From the NCBI GenBank assembly GCA_024280995.1, contig JAMXLM010000018.1:62001-126000 (forward strand): a stretch of DNA of 64,000 nt, given 5' to 3'. The notes beneath the pieces are model-generated. The model ran no database searches. It worked only from the letters and a program-made list of their open reading frames with translations, and had not been told where the DNA came from. The position numbers were made by a program, and so were the translations under genes. The DNA comes from Candidatus Dormiibacterota bacterium (GTDB taxonomy: Bacteria; Chloroflexota; Dormibacteria; Dormibacterales; Dormibacteraceae). Below, piece by piece: positions 7,490 through 16,772 of this stretch. Numbering within the stretch: position 1 is the stretch's first letter; every line of letters starts with the position of its first letter.

Positions 7490-9531
7490 GAGTCAGAGGC
7501 GTCGCGGCCAGGCGCCCGCGCGGCGCGCATCACCTCCTCCTGCCATGGCGGCGCCTTGATCTCGAGGGTGAGGCGATCGGCGCCCGCGGCGAGGAGGAAG
7601 TCGCCGCGGTGAGCGGTCTCGAGGAAGCCGCGCTGCCGCGGGCTGAGACGAAAGGCGTGCTCGAGCTTGGCCGCCTCGCTCGGACGCTGGGCGCCGAAGA
7701 AGACCATGGCCGGGTTGGTGGCGACGACGGCGCCCTGGTCCGAGGTCAGGAGGTCGCCGGGGTTCTGGGTCGCGAAGACGAGCGAGCCGTGGTACTTACG
7801 GATCCGGCGGGCGAGGCTCACGACGAAACGCCGGATTGTCGCGTCCTCGAAGAGCAGTCCGAGCTCGTCGATGACGAGCATGCGCCGGCGATCCTTGCGC
7901 TTGATCCGCGTCCAGAGCGCCTCTGCCAGGAGGAAGTGGACGGGCGCGACCATCTCGTCGCGCAGCTCGCGCATGCCGAAGACGACGATCGGCGCCTCCA
8001 GGTCGACGTTCGTCGGGGAGCTGAACATCTGGCCAAGACTGCCGTTGACCCAGCGGTGGAGGATCACGGCAACGCGCGAGCCACGTGGAAGTCGCTCCGC
8101 GACGTCTTTCAGCACGGGTTCCGCGACCTCGTCGAACGCCTGGCGAGCCGCACCCTCGACCACGGCGCGTTCGGACTCGTCGAGCCCGCCGCAAACGCAC
8201 GCGCACAGGTCGACCGCGTCGGCGGCGGCGGGGCCGAGCCAGGCTTCGTCGGCACGGTGCCGGGGGCTGATGTCGAGGACGTTGAGGGCATGGCCGGAGC
8301 CGAGGGCGAGCTCGACGTCAATGCCTCCAAGCCGGCGGGCGAGGCCGCCGTACTCGTGCTCGGGGTCGACGATGAAGACCTGGGTGCCGCAGCCCAGCGC
8401 GCCCATCGCGAGCGTCGAGAGGAGGTAGGTCTTGCCCGCGCCAGAATGGCCGAAGACCGCGATGTTGGCGTTGGCGTATCGGCGCTGGTCGAAGGGATCG
8501 ATCAGGACTGGCGCGCCGGTTGCGCGGTTGCGGCCGACCAACAGGCCGCCATCTTGCTGCAGGTCGGGCTCGTTCCAGGGAAAGAAGGTCACGAGCGCCG
8601 TCGAGTCGAGGACACGCTTGCGCTGGAGCCGGTCCGGACCGCCGGCCCGCGTGGCGAGGAAGCCATCGAGCATTCGCAAAGTGCATGGCTGGATCTCGCA
8701 AAGCACGGCGCGGGCGGCGGACTCGATCTGCGCCGATCCCGCCTCCAGGTCCTCGCGCGTGGCGGACGTCAGGGTGAGGTACAGGGAGACGTGGAAAGCC
8801 TTGTCCTGGCTGGAGGCCAGGCGGCGCTGGAGGTCTTCCGCGTTGGGCAGCGCGCCGGCGAGCGCGGGGTCGGAGGTCGCCGATGCGACGTCGACGAGCC
8901 GCGTCGCGCGCATGTTTATCAGCTGGCGCTGGAGGTAGCCGACGATCCATGCCGCGGGGAGTGGCGTGACGTGCCAGGCAAGCCGGATCTGGAGGCCTGG
9001 AGGCAGCAGGCGGAAGCACCAGCCGGGGTCGAGCTCGGTGCCAGGCAGCCGATCGACGTACCAGGTGCGACTGAGGCCTTCAACGTGAAGGAACTCGCCT
9101 GCGCGTTCGCGACCGAACACTCTCGGAGGTTCTGACAGTCCGCTGCGCGCATGGATGCCCATGTCGGCAAGAGCGCGGAGGAGGCGCTCCGCATGCGGCC
9201 TCGCGATGACCAGAGAGGTATTGACCTGGTGCGCAAAGCGCGATCGCTTGACCGCGCTCGCAAAAGCGAGGTCTGCGCCGCGCATGTCGTCGAAATCGGC
9301 CGGGTCGTTCGGATGCTCGACGATCTCGCGTTGCTCGCCGGGGACGACGTCGACGATGACCTGGAGGGGTGAGTCGAGACCGTCGAGCATGCGTCGAAAT
9401 CCGGTGAGCCACTTGTGACGCTCGTCTTCTGCCGCGCCGGCGAAGCCGATCGGATCGGTCTCGATGATCGCGACAGAAGGGACGTGTGGTCGCCAGCAAT
9501 CGGCCGGGCCTGTGCGCTCGATGCGGATCAT
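7480..9531 (-). CDS. VirB4/TraC-type conjugation ATPase
   Basis: The 683-residue protein has the Walker A motif GHSGAGKT near residue 410, Walker B MLVIDELGLLF near 580 and the ATQNPGDLL motif after it. An N-terminal region of about 380 residues precedes the ATPase core. This is the arrangement of VirB4/TraC/TrbE ATPases that drive pilus assembly and DNA transfer. The chosen ATG (9531) overlaps the TGA of the PrgI-like gene (ATGA), so the two are coupled. No relaxase, VirD4, VirB6 or other secretion gene is visible in the window, so this is an orphan pair or the end of a larger locus. Confidence 0.85.
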   Translation of the reverse strand: MIRIERTGPADCWRPHVPSVAIIETDPIGFAGAAEDERHKWLTGFRRMLDGLDSPLQVIVDVVPGEQREIVEHPNDPADFDDMRGADLAFASAVKRSRFAHQVNTSLVIARPHAERLLRALADMGIHARSGLSEPPRVFGRERAGEFLHVEGLSRTWYVDRLPGTELDPGWCFRLLPPGLQIRLAWHVTPLPAAWIVGYLQRQLINMRATRLVDVASATSDPALAGALPNAEDLQRRLASSQDKAFHVSLYLTLTSATREDLEAGSAQIESAARAVLCEIQPCTLRMLDGFLATRAGGPDRLQRKRVLDSTALVTFFPWNEPDLQQDGGLLVGRNRATGAPVLIDPFDQRRYANANIAVFGHSGAGKTYLLSTLAMGALGCGTQVFIVDPEHEYGGLARRLGGIDVELALGSGHALNVLDISPRHRADEAWLGPAAADAVDLCACVCGGLDESERAVVEGAARQAFDEVAEPVLKDVAERLPRGSRVAVILHRWVNGSLGQMFSSPTNVDLEAPIVVFGMRELRDEMVAPVHFLLAEALWTRIKRKDRRRMLVIDELGLLFEDATIRRFVVSLARRIRKYHGSLVFATQNPGDLLTSDQGAVVATNPAMVFFGAQRPSEAAKLEHAFRLSPRQRGFLETAHRGDFLLAAGADRLTLEIKAPPWQEEVMRAARAPGRDASDSQA

Positions 9532-9821
9532 CGGCGCCGCCACCGGATGCGATACGTCGCGCGCAGGAACAGAACGAGGTCGATGGCCCAGCGATCGACT
9601 GGCCGTCCGCGCCACCTCCCCCATGCCGCGCCCGCACCGACTGCGGCCACCGCCGCTGCGGCCGCACCGCGGGCGGGGGCGAAGGCCCAGTGACCCGACC
9701 ACAGGGTGAACGCAGCGAGCAACGAGAGGACGAGGTAAACGAGCCGCGTCGGAGTCAGGCCGTAGAGGAGCTTGTCCTCGAGGTCGACGTCGAGAGGGAC
9801 GCGGGCAGACATGTGGGCCAA
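9528..9821 (-). CDS. PrgI-family (VirB3-like) membrane protein
   Basis: The 97-residue protein reads MSARVPLDVDLEDKLLYGLTPTRLVYLVLS and has two membrane segments at about residues 28-44 and 48-66, as in PrgI/VirB3 proteins of Gram-positive type IV secretion systems. Translation could start at residue 1 or 4. It is coupled to the VirB4-like ATPase by an ATGA overlap. The VirB3-VirB4 pairing is conserved in conjugation systems, which supports both calls. Confidence 0.75.
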   Translation of the reverse strand: MAHMSARVPLDVDLEDKLLYGLTPTRLVYLVLSLLAAFTLWSGHWAFAPARGAAAAAVAAVGAGAAWGRWRGRPVDRWAIDLVLFLRATYRIRWRRR

Positions 9822-9899
9822 CGGTAGAGGCGACTCGGGCGCGCGGGAACCCAGGCTGTTAACGGGCTACCTTAGAATCGATTTGCTCCTCTCTTACGC

Positions 9900-9973
<74 letters not shown>

Positions 9974-10309
9974 TTTCACCAATTTCAAGTTCACGAACCC
10001 ACGTCCAAGGTCCCTGGGCGCCATGACGCAGTGCATTAGATGGGAGAAATCCGCACGTCCATTCAGGTAGTCGGTGCGAGACCCGGTCGAGGCAGCGGCG
10101 GATTGAGAAGGCGCAGATTGCCAACTCGATGCTGACCAGCGCGGATGGCTTCATTGGTCGGAGCGACTGCCCAGCCGCACGCGAGATCTAAGGCCGGCGA
10201 GCCTGCGAGGGGTTGCCTGACGAACACAGGTCGACACCGTGTTCCTGCGTGATTCAGGAAGGACGAAGGAGCCCGGCCGGAGCCGGGCTCCCTTGGATAC
10301 GGACCAAAT
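9974..10309. other. Non-coding left end of the island
   Basis: About 340 bases between the tRNA and the stop of the DUF4386 gene. I see no convincing gene; short open frames here lack homology-like sequence. The only structure is the hairpin at 10268-10291. Confidence 0.6.
10268..10291 (-). terminator. Terminator hairpin after the DUF4386 operon
   Basis: GGAGCCCGGC (10268-10277), loop of four, GCCGGGCTCC (10282-10291) form a perfect 10-bp stem 19 bases beyond the stop codon at 10310. The downstream tract on the minus strand (TTCGTCCTTCC) is only moderately T-rich. Confidence 0.6.
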
Positions 10310-11035
10310 TCAACTGGCCAGTGCCGCAACCCGAGACTCGTCATCAACTCGGGCAACTGTGGACCGATCGCGGAAAAGTGTCTCTATGGCAGACGGCCTG
10401 AATCCCTTCACGGTCAGGTAAACGCCCAGCGAAAACTCCCAGAGCGCAATCGGAATGGTGGTGAGGGCCGGAACGGTGGAGGTCTGTCCCCAAAGGCCGA
10501 CCATGACTCCGACGTCGGACATGACGATGAGCGCCGCTCCAATGAGTCCAAGGGCGGGGAGAGCCCGAGGGACCAGCCGCGATTGGTAGAGGAGCGTTCC
10601 GAGGAAGAGGGCGTTTATCGCCGGCATGAAGCCCTGGCTGACCAGAAAGATGCTGTTGTACAGACCAACAATGGCGCGAGCGGTCGGCAACGCAGCGGCT
10701 CCGGCTCCGCTCTGACGAAGTGTCACGACTGAGAGCAGAACCGCGACGCCGGCGAAGATGCAGGTGCATTCCACCGTGCGCGAGGCAATGAAGCCAAGTG
10801 CCCTACTTTCGCCCTGCCTCTTGAGCACCGGGAACAGCGCAATGGCTGTGCCAACGCATGCAAGGCCCACGATCATCTCCAGAATGGCCCCGAATCCGGT
10901 GCCGCTATCTGGCACAGAACCAACGACGTAATTTGCGCTCTTCACTCCGCTGTAGAAGATGAACGACGGTATCGATACGAAGGTGATCAGGTAGAGGATC
11001 CCGCCGGCGAGCGAGTTCTTCCTGTAAGTACTCAT
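10310..11035 (-). CDS. DUF4386 membrane protein
   Basis: The 241-residue protein has about six to seven membrane segments and the DUF4386 features seen also in the gene at 46311: an MSTYRKNSL start, TAIALFPVLKRQGES, GFIASRTVE, VTLRQ and a C-terminal ALWEFSLGVYLTVKGF. AGGAG lies before the ATG. It is the last gene of a three-gene leftward operon within the island. DUF4386 proteins have no established function. Confidence 0.85.
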   Translation of the reverse strand: MSTYRKNSLAGGILYLITFVSIPSFIFYSGVKSANYVVGSVPDSGTGFGAILEMIVGLACVGTAIALFPVLKRQGESRALGFIASRTVECTCIFAGVAVLLSVVTLRQSGAGAAALPTARAIVGLYNSIFLVSQGFMPAINALFLGTLLYQSRLVPRALPALGLIGAALIVMSDVGVMVGLWGQTSTVPALTTIPIALWEFSLGVYLTVKGFRPSAIETLFRDRSTVARVDDESRVAALAS

Positions 11036-11052
11036 CTTCAGAACTCCTATGG

Positions 11053-11616
11053 CTACTTGGCAGCGTTGATCGTTCCGATCAACACCGAATTTGTGTCCAG
11101 CAACTGCAGAAATCCGGCATTCGCCTTCGCTTCTACTGCCTCCACCGTGGTCAGCTTCTGGCCGTCTACCGTTTGCGCCAGCGGCATTGCTCCTTGTTCA
11201 GGGACGCAGGCACCAGTGAAGGATCCTTGAGCGCTGCAGAAGACGAGATAGCCATGCAGGTGAACGGCGTAGTTGCCACCGTTCTGAGCGGGGATGTCGG
11301 CTACGACGTGGTCGTGGAGGAAAGGAACAGTTCCTTGTGGAACGCTTGTCTGTGGCGCGACGACGTAAAAGTTGCCAGTTGGCGCACTCGTTCCCAGCGG
11401 GAAGTTGAGGTTGGCAAACGTCATGTAATGCGGGCTGCCACCGGCCCAGACCGTTTCAAAACAGGGCGCCGCGCCGCTCTGGTTGCAGTTTGGAAGGCCG
11501 GCCGTGCCGGCTGCTGGCCCTGACGTGGACGCTGACGCTGACGCCGAGAAGAGGGTGAGTGTGGTCGCAAACAAGCCAGCGGCTGCCGCGAATCGTGCGA
11601 TGGGGGTATTCTTCAT
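11053..11616 (-). CDS. Secreted protein of the HDHxV type, function unknown
   Basis: The 187-residue protein has a clear signal peptide (MKNTPIARFAAAAGLFATT, cleavage likely after ASASA). The mature part contains a histidine-rich motif, FLHDHVVADIP then NGGNYAVHLHGYLVFC, plus four cysteines. The protein at 26448 carries the same pattern (HDHLV, GGDFNVAWHVYV), so the two are related. The His cluster suggests metal binding, which is inference. The ATG overlaps the stop of the upstream membrane protein gene (TGATG). Confidence 0.7.
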   Translation of the reverse strand: MKNTPIARFAAAAGLFATTLTLFSASASASTSGPAAGTAGLPNCNQSGAAPCFETVWAGGSPHYMTFANLNFPLGTSAPTGNFYVVAPQTSVPQGTVPFLHDHVVADIPAQNGGNYAVHLHGYLVFCSAQGSFTGACVPEQGAMPLAQTVDGQKLTTVEAVEAKANAGFLQLLDTNSVLIGTINAAK

Positions 11617-12329
11617 CAGAGGACTCCTGCCGTTTCGGCGAGCTGCGGCCCGATCTGGGCGACTTCCGGCTCTGAGGCCATCGAACGGCCCTCTGACCAG
11701 ACCGAATAACCGAGCCAAGCGAGCGCGATCGCCGTGGGAATCGCCCCGTACCGGCCGATCCAGTGCGGCACGAACGCGACAGCGGGCGTAAGCGCGGCAG
11801 CAATCACAAGGAGACCGGCCGCGTAGCGGGACAGGATTCGGGCGCGCAGCGTCGCGATGCCGAATACCAGACCGCCGAGTATGTACGTGAGGCCGACGAG
11901 CGAGTAGAGAGTGGTGAGGACGCCGAGGACGGATGCGTTCGCGTCCCCTCTGGCAAGCCCCAGATAGTCGTTCACGAATTGCGGAGATACTGGAGCGAGC
12001 CGGGGCATGATGAACGTCTCAGCGAAGACGAACGAAGTCTGGAGCCACCATGAGACGCTCAGGAGGAGAAAGCCGGCCAGCCCTAGCCAACCCGCCTTAC
12101 CGACCTGCCGTGCGTAAATTGCGGTAATTCCGACCAGGAAGAGAAAGCACATCGCCGTCTTCAAGGACGTGATAACAGTCCACGTAGTGGTAGTGACCGA
12201 TGACACTGTGTCCGGCGGATGTATCGGCTGAATGCCGGCGAAGATCACTCCGGCACCAAGAGCTGCCAAACCAGCCCAGCGGATCACTTTCGGCGTGAAC
12301 GGTGCTTTGGTGACCGTTGTCATACGCAT
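11616..12329 (-). CDS. Multi-pass membrane protein of unknown function
   Basis: The 237-residue protein has about six membrane segments. AAAAGGAGAG precedes the ATG at 12329 and a second in-frame ATG lies two codons on. The stretch IYARQVGKAGWLGLAGFLLL resembles LYSRIAGPGGWMAQAGLILV in the protein at 24076, so both probably belong to one family. It is the first gene of the operon with the secreted HDHxV protein and the DUF4386 protein. Confidence 0.7.
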   Translation of the reverse strand: MRMTTVTKAPFTPKVIRWAGLAALGAGVIFAGIQPIHPPDTVSSVTTTTWTVITSLKTAMCFLFLVGITAIYARQVGKAGWLGLAGFLLLSVSWWLQTSFVFAETFIMPRLAPVSPQFVNDYLGLARGDANASVLGVLTTLYSLVGLTYILGGLVFGIATLRARILSRYAAGLLVIAAALTPAVAFVPHWIGRYGAIPTAIALAWLGYSVWSEGRSMASEPEVAQIGPQLAETAGVL

Positions 12330-12413
12330 TTCGACTCTCCTTTTGATGATGATGATTGGTGACGAGGTTGGAGGGGACTGACGCGTGGTCTGTACGAGGT
12401 CAACGTGATCGCA

Positions 12414-12638
12414 TCAACCACCTCCAAACGGACCGCGGTGCGGCGTCGAGGTCAGGCTTATGACCTCGTACCCGCGCAACGCGTCGAGAAATGGTTGAAA
12501 GCTGCCGAGGACCAGGCAGCTCAGGACACTGCCCCGCACCTTGACTTCCGCGACGCCTGACGCGCGCGCGATTTGTCGGTCCGGCGGCCGGCCAACGAAG
12601 GTCACCTCGACTCGGTGACGCGGTAGCTCTTGAAGCAT
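12414..12638 (-). pseudogene. C-terminal fragment of an ABC transporter ATP-binding protein
   Basis: The 74-codon frame (RVEVTFVGRPP, GVAEVKVRGSVLSCLVLGSFQPFLDALRGYEVISL) looks like the regulatory tail that follows the nucleotide-binding domain in DrrA/CcmA-type ABC ATPases. Walker motifs and the ABC signature are absent, and the usual LEEIF-type ending is missing. It is probably a remnant of a gene broken when the island formed; an independently used small protein is the alternative. Confidence 0.5.
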
Positions 12639-12740
12639 GCGGTCAGCCTGCGCGAGCTACCGGGGCGGGCGAATCTACAGGATTATGGATTCGGTGCTTA
12701 GACGTCCTCAGGGCCCAGGTCGGTAAGTTCGATACAGACC

Positions 12741-15035
12741 ATGGCAAGGCCTCGCCGGCGTTCGGGCAACCTACCGGCAGAACTCACGAGCTTCATCGGC
12801 CGGCGCCGCGAGTTGGCCGAGATCCGAAAGAGGCTCACAACCGGCCGGCTTGTGAGCCTGGTAGGGCCTGGTGGCGTGGGTAAGACTCGGCTCGCGATTC
12901 GGACCGCTGCTGAGCTGGGTCGTGGCTTCTCCGACGGTGCCTATCTGGTCGAGCTGGCCGAAGTCCGTGATCCTGCCCTCGTAGCCAACGCTGTGTTGGA
13001 CGCTCTCGACCTTCGCAACGAGGCGGCGAAGAAGCCTCATGAAATCCTGGCCGCGAGCCTCAAAGAAAAGCGGCTGTTGCTCGTCCTCGATAACTGCGAG
13101 CACCTCCTCCAGGCCGCCGGTCAACTCGGCACTGAAGTCCTTCGTGCTGCGCCCGACGTGAAGGTGATCGCTACCAGCCGCGAGCCCCTTCAGGTGGGCG
13201 GCGAGCAGGTGGTACCTATCGCGCCGCTCGAGCTCCCAGAGACGGGGGAATCGCTCGCGGCGTTGAAGCGGAACGACGCCGCGATGTTGTTTGAGGAGAG
13301 AGCCGATGCGGCGTCCGGCTCGTTCGAGCTATCAGCGTCGAACCAAATCGCGGTCGCGAGCTTGTGCCGCCGACTCGACGGCCTGCCGTTGGCGATTGAG
13401 CTCGCAGCGGTGAGAACCCGGGTGCTCACCGTTGAAGAGATCCTTGCCCGGCTGGACGATCGGTTCGACCTCCTGACCGGAGGTAGTCGGGCCGCTCTGC
13501 CGAGACATCAAACGCTGCAGACGACCATCGACTGGAGCCATGACCTCCTGACTGAGCCTGAAAGGATCTTGTTGCGACGACTCTGCGTGTTTGCCGGCCG
13601 ATTCCCTCGCGAGGACGTCCAAGCGGTTTGTGCATCCAAAGGACTCCCCGCTGCATCCGTCGTTCATCTGCTGTCCTCATTGATCGAAAAGTCCCTTGTG
13701 ATGAAAGAGGAGTTCAAGGGCCAAGTTTGCTATCGGCTGCACGAGACGATGCGTGAATACGCGAGTCTCAAGCTGGATGACGCTCGTGAGAAGGATGAGA
13801 TCGAGAATCGCCTGGTCGAGCATTACCGGACGACCTGTCTCGGGCTAATCGACCAGCAGCGCCACGGCCTCGTCCAGTGGCTTGGGTGGGTCGACCTGGA
13901 AATCGACAACATCCGCTCAGTCCTTCAGCGCTGCCTGGAGCGCAGGCAATTCGCCGCTGGGATCGACATTGCAGCTTCACTCGCCTACTACTGGGTCACG
14001 CACGGGACGACCGAGAGCATTCGGTGGCTGGACAGACTGTTGGAACCCGGTGAGGGATCTATGCCGACCCTTACGCGAGCGTATGCGCTGCGGGGCTGGT
14101 TGAGTCTGCTGCAGGGCGATCCAACGGCGGCCACTCCGTGGACAGTTCGAGCCGTGGCGATGGCTCGCAAGACAGAGGACCTGTCGTTGCTGTCGCAATC
14201 GCTGTCAATCGCGGCTACTGCAGCCGATGTTGGCGGCGACGCCTCGGGAGCGACGCGCTTTCTGGAAGAAGCCGAGACGATTAACGCTGGTCTCGAGGAC
14301 TACGCGGCGAGGATCGAACTGTTACAGGCATACGGAGTCCACGCGTTTTTCGTGGGCGATGCCGATACCGCCAGGACGGTCTCACTTGAGGGAGCACGTC
14401 TTAGCCGCGAAGCCGGCGACCTGTTTCTTCTTGAGTCGATGCTTCGGAATCTCGCGATGAATGCGATGGGCACCGGCGACCTTGTGTCGGCCAAGAGATG
14501 GATGCTTGATGCGTTGCGGGTGGTGCGCCAGATCGACCACCGGATCTCGCAGTACTACCTGCTAACCGTTCTTGCATGGCACGCTGACAGCTCCGCCAAT
14601 CCGAGACTTGCGGCGCAACTGCTCGGGGCTGCCGCAAGCGTGGGGACCGAGGCCGGCGCAGGCATTGTCGGTCCTCAGGCTTCGGTGACCGCCCAGACGA
14701 CGGAGTCAATCATTCGCACTGTAGGAGAGGCAAAGTTCGAATCCGATTACAACGCCGGCAAGCGTATGGGTCGCGAACGCGCGATGCGGCTCGCGTTGGG
14801 CGAACCGGATCCGGAAGATGCCGGGGTCGCAACGGAGACAGCTTCGGGAACACTCGCAAGGCGCGAGGTGGAGGTAGCCCACCTTGTGGCCGAAGGGCTC
14901 AGCAACAAGCAGATCGGAGCGCGCCTCTACATTTCAGAGGGCACTGTCGCGACTCACGTTCGAAACATAATGAACAAGCTCGGCGTGAACTCGCGGGCTC
15001 AGATCGCGAGCTGGATGGCATCGTCCGCGCGGTAG
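12741..15035 (+). CDS. LuxR-type STAND regulator (NB-ARC-like ATPase, TPR-like middle, LuxR HTH)
   Basis: The 764-residue protein begins with [14 protein letters not shown] and the P-loop VGPGGVGKT (41-49). [12 protein letters not shown] (Walker B-like), VIATSREPL and GLPLAIELAA follow, the classical AfsR/SARP-like STAND ATPase set. A helical repeat region spans about 350-690. The LuxR helix-turn-helix is at the C-terminus (LARREVEVAHLVAEGLSNKQIGARL, then VATHVRNIMNKLGV). Architecture and motifs match the protein at 38128, so the two are paralogs. Its base composition is much lower in GC, supporting transfer with the island. Confidence 0.9.
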   Translation: MARPRRRSGNLPAELTSFIGRRRELAEIRKRLTTGRLVSLVGPGGVGKTRLAIRTAAELGRGFSDGAYLVELAEVRDPALVANAVLDALDLRNEAAKKPHEILAASLKEKRLLLVLDNCEHLLQAAGQLGTEVLRAAPDVKVIATSREPLQVGGEQVVPIAPLELPETGESLAALKRNDAAMLFEERADAASGSFELSASNQIAVASLCRRLDGLPLAIELAAVRTRVLTVEEILARLDDRFDLLTGGSRAALPRHQTLQTTIDWSHDLLTEPERILLRRLCVFAGRFPREDVQAVCASKGLPAASVVHLLSSLIEKSLVMKEEFKGQVCYRLHETMREYASLKLDDAREKDEIENRLVEHYRTTCLGLIDQQRHGLVQWLGWVDLEIDNIRSVLQRCLERRQFAAGIDIAASLAYYWVTHGTTESIRWLDRLLEPGEGSMPTLTRAYALRGWLSLLQGDPTAATPWTVRAVAMARKTEDLSLLSQSLSIAATAADVGGDASGATRFLEEAETINAGLEDYAARIELLQAYGVHAFFVGDADTARTVSLEGARLSREAGDLFLLESMLRNLAMNAMGTGDLVSAKRWMLDALRVVRQIDHRISQYYLLTVLAWHADSSANPRLAAQLLGAAASVGTEAGAGIVGPQASVTAQTTESIIRTVGEAKFESDYNAGKRMGRERAMRLALGEPDPEDAGVATETASGTLARREVEVAHLVAEGLSNKQIGARLYISEGTVATHVRNIMNKLGVNSRAQIASWMASSAR

Positions 15036-15052
15036 AACGTCCGTTGCTGGTC

Positions 15053-16333
15053 TTATCGCACGCGCCGCACAGGCAGGATGGCGACGGCGCCGAGCACGGC
15101 ACTGGCGCCTGCCACCGCATAAAGAAAGGCGTAACTGCCGGAACCGATCGCGAGGATAACGGGACCGAGCGCCGGCGCCACGGAGAAAGCACCGGCACTG
15201 GCTATGTTGAACACTCCGAGATCCTTGGCGGCGGTGGCTTTGGCCGGTAGTACATCCACTACAAGAGCGAGGTCGACTGCATAGTAGGCACCGAACCCGA
15301 GTCCGCTGATCGCCATGCCCACGAGGAAGCCGTTGAAGTGGCTCGAGATGGCTAAGACGATCAACGCCAATGCATATACCAGCGAAGCCCCGAAGACGAA
15401 GACCTTTCGCCGGCCCGACCAGTCTGAGAGCCGGCCACCGATAAGAGAAGCCGGGATCAGAAGCGCGGATTGGGCGAACGTGCCGAGGAATATCTGATGG
15501 GGCACTTCGGCCGTGGTGCTGCCGATCTTTTCCAGCAGGTAGTAGGCCAGGTAGGTTGCCAGGAAGGCATAGGCAAGCGTGAACAGGAAACGACTGGCAA
15601 AAGCCCAACCGAAGTCCGGGCTTTTCCGGGGATTGAAGTAGAAGGTACTGGCGAACTCGCGCAGCGACCAGGCTGGCCTGTTCGCTCTTGCAAGCCTGTG
15701 GTCGTTGAGATTGACCACGAACACAAGGATGAAGAAGCCGCCGACCACGCACGGCAGCAGGAACATCGCGAGCTGGTGTCCGTTGAAGAGGTTGACCAAG
15801 AAGGTCCCACAGACTGTCGCGATCGGCATGCAGACACCGAGTACGCCAGATATCAAGCCGCGTTGTGCGGTCGGTATCTGGTCCGGAATCACGGCCGCCA
15901 TGGCGGCGAGCAGGGCATTGAATGACAGCTGCGCGACGCACCAGCCCACGAGAACGACAGCGACGCTCGGAGCCAAAGCGACTATGAGGATTCCGATCGA
16001 ACCGGCCGTCAGGCCGATGACCATCCACGGCCGGCGCTTGCCGAATCGCGACGTTGTGCGGTCGCTCATCCTGCCGAAGAACGGATTGGCGAATATGGCC
16101 AACAGGGCGCCGGTGCCGGCGACAAGCGCCAAGCTGCTGGGTGCTTGCTTGATGCCGACGAGTGCGCTCACCTTCAACGCAAGGGTGACCAGTAAGGGGG
16201 CCACGAAGAGCAGGCTCGTGCTCGCGAAAGCCAACGCGTAGAGCAGCACGAACCAGAATCCGACCCGGGGTTGGACTTGTGGTTCTGGTTCAGTTACTAC
16301 AGGAGCGTCTGGCGCAACCGGCGTGAGCGCCAC
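15053..16333 (-). CDS. MFS transporter
   Basis: The 426-residue protein has 12 predicted membrane segments. The loop after segment 2, FGRMSDRTTSRFGKRRPWMV, resembles sugar:cation symporters (GPH/SUT type), and GGRLSDWSGRRKVFVFG repeats it in the second half. GTG start at 16333. It is convergent with the STAND regulator, 17 bases away. The substrate is unknown; a sugar or glycoside is only a guess from the loop motif. Confidence 0.8.
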   Translation of the reverse strand: MALTPVAPDAPVVTEPEPQVQPRVGFWFVLLYALAFASTSLLFVAPLLVTLALKVSALVGIKQAPSSLALVAGTGALLAIFANPFFGRMSDRTTSRFGKRRPWMVIGLTAGSIGILIVALAPSVAVVLVGWCVAQLSFNALLAAMAAVIPDQIPTAQRGLISGVLGVCMPIATVCGTFLVNLFNGHQLAMFLLPCVVGGFFILVFVVNLNDHRLARANRPAWSLREFASTFYFNPRKSPDFGWAFASRFLFTLAYAFLATYLAYYLLEKIGSTTAEVPHQIFLGTFAQSALLIPASLIGGRLSDWSGRRKVFVFGASLVYALALIVLAISSHFNGFLVGMAISGLGFGAYYAVDLALVVDVLPAKATAAKDLGVFNIASAGAFSVAPALGPVILAIGSGSYAFLYAVAGASAVLGAVAILPVRRVR

Positions 16334-16772
16334 GTCTTATCAACGCACGCCCTGGCCGGGGGAGACCGTGTCCCGCTGGGGTGACATTGGCGGACGCTCG
16401 AGGGATGTTGCCGTGGCCTGACGTTCCAGGCGATCTCATCGGATCCGCGCCTGAATTCCGCCGGGGCTGGATCCACAGGAGTTAGCTGGAGTGAGCGGCA
16501 AAGAGCGCGAGGCTGCTCGAGGCGGCGGGAAAGCGCTCGGTGCTGCTGGAGAATGCTGGAAGACGCTCGCGAGACTTTTACAGTCCGCCCATCTGAGTTA
16601 TTCGCCTAGTCGGACGTTTGGTCAGCCGCGCGTTGACACCCTAACTGACGCCTTCACGCAGACACTCGCTGACACTCCCTGACAACTCTGTGACACTGGT
16701 GCGTCATAAGCCCGAGCGCATTTGGCACTCCCCGACCCTCCGTGACACTCCCTGACACTGTGTGCCCGCAGC
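16334..16772. other. Non-coding right end of the island with TGACAC repeats
   Basis: No convincing gene is seen in these 439 bases. TGACAC hexamers occur at 16634, 16670, 16691, 16743 and 16753, all in one orientation, just left of the tRNA-derived repeat. Such short direct repeats beside an attachment core resemble integrase arm-type sites, which is inference. Confidence 0.55.

Noticed and set aside
7435-9135. Long plus-strand open frame opposite the VirB4-like gene
   Set aside because: Antisense shadow typical of GC-rich coding DNA; the minus strand has clear Walker motifs.
16491-16682. 63-codon frame in the island end
   Set aside because: No homology-like sequence, no partner gene, and it covers the TGACAC repeat zone.
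16621-16760. CRISPR-like array (repeated TGACAC)
   Set aside because: The repeat is only six bases, spacing is irregular and no cas gene is present.
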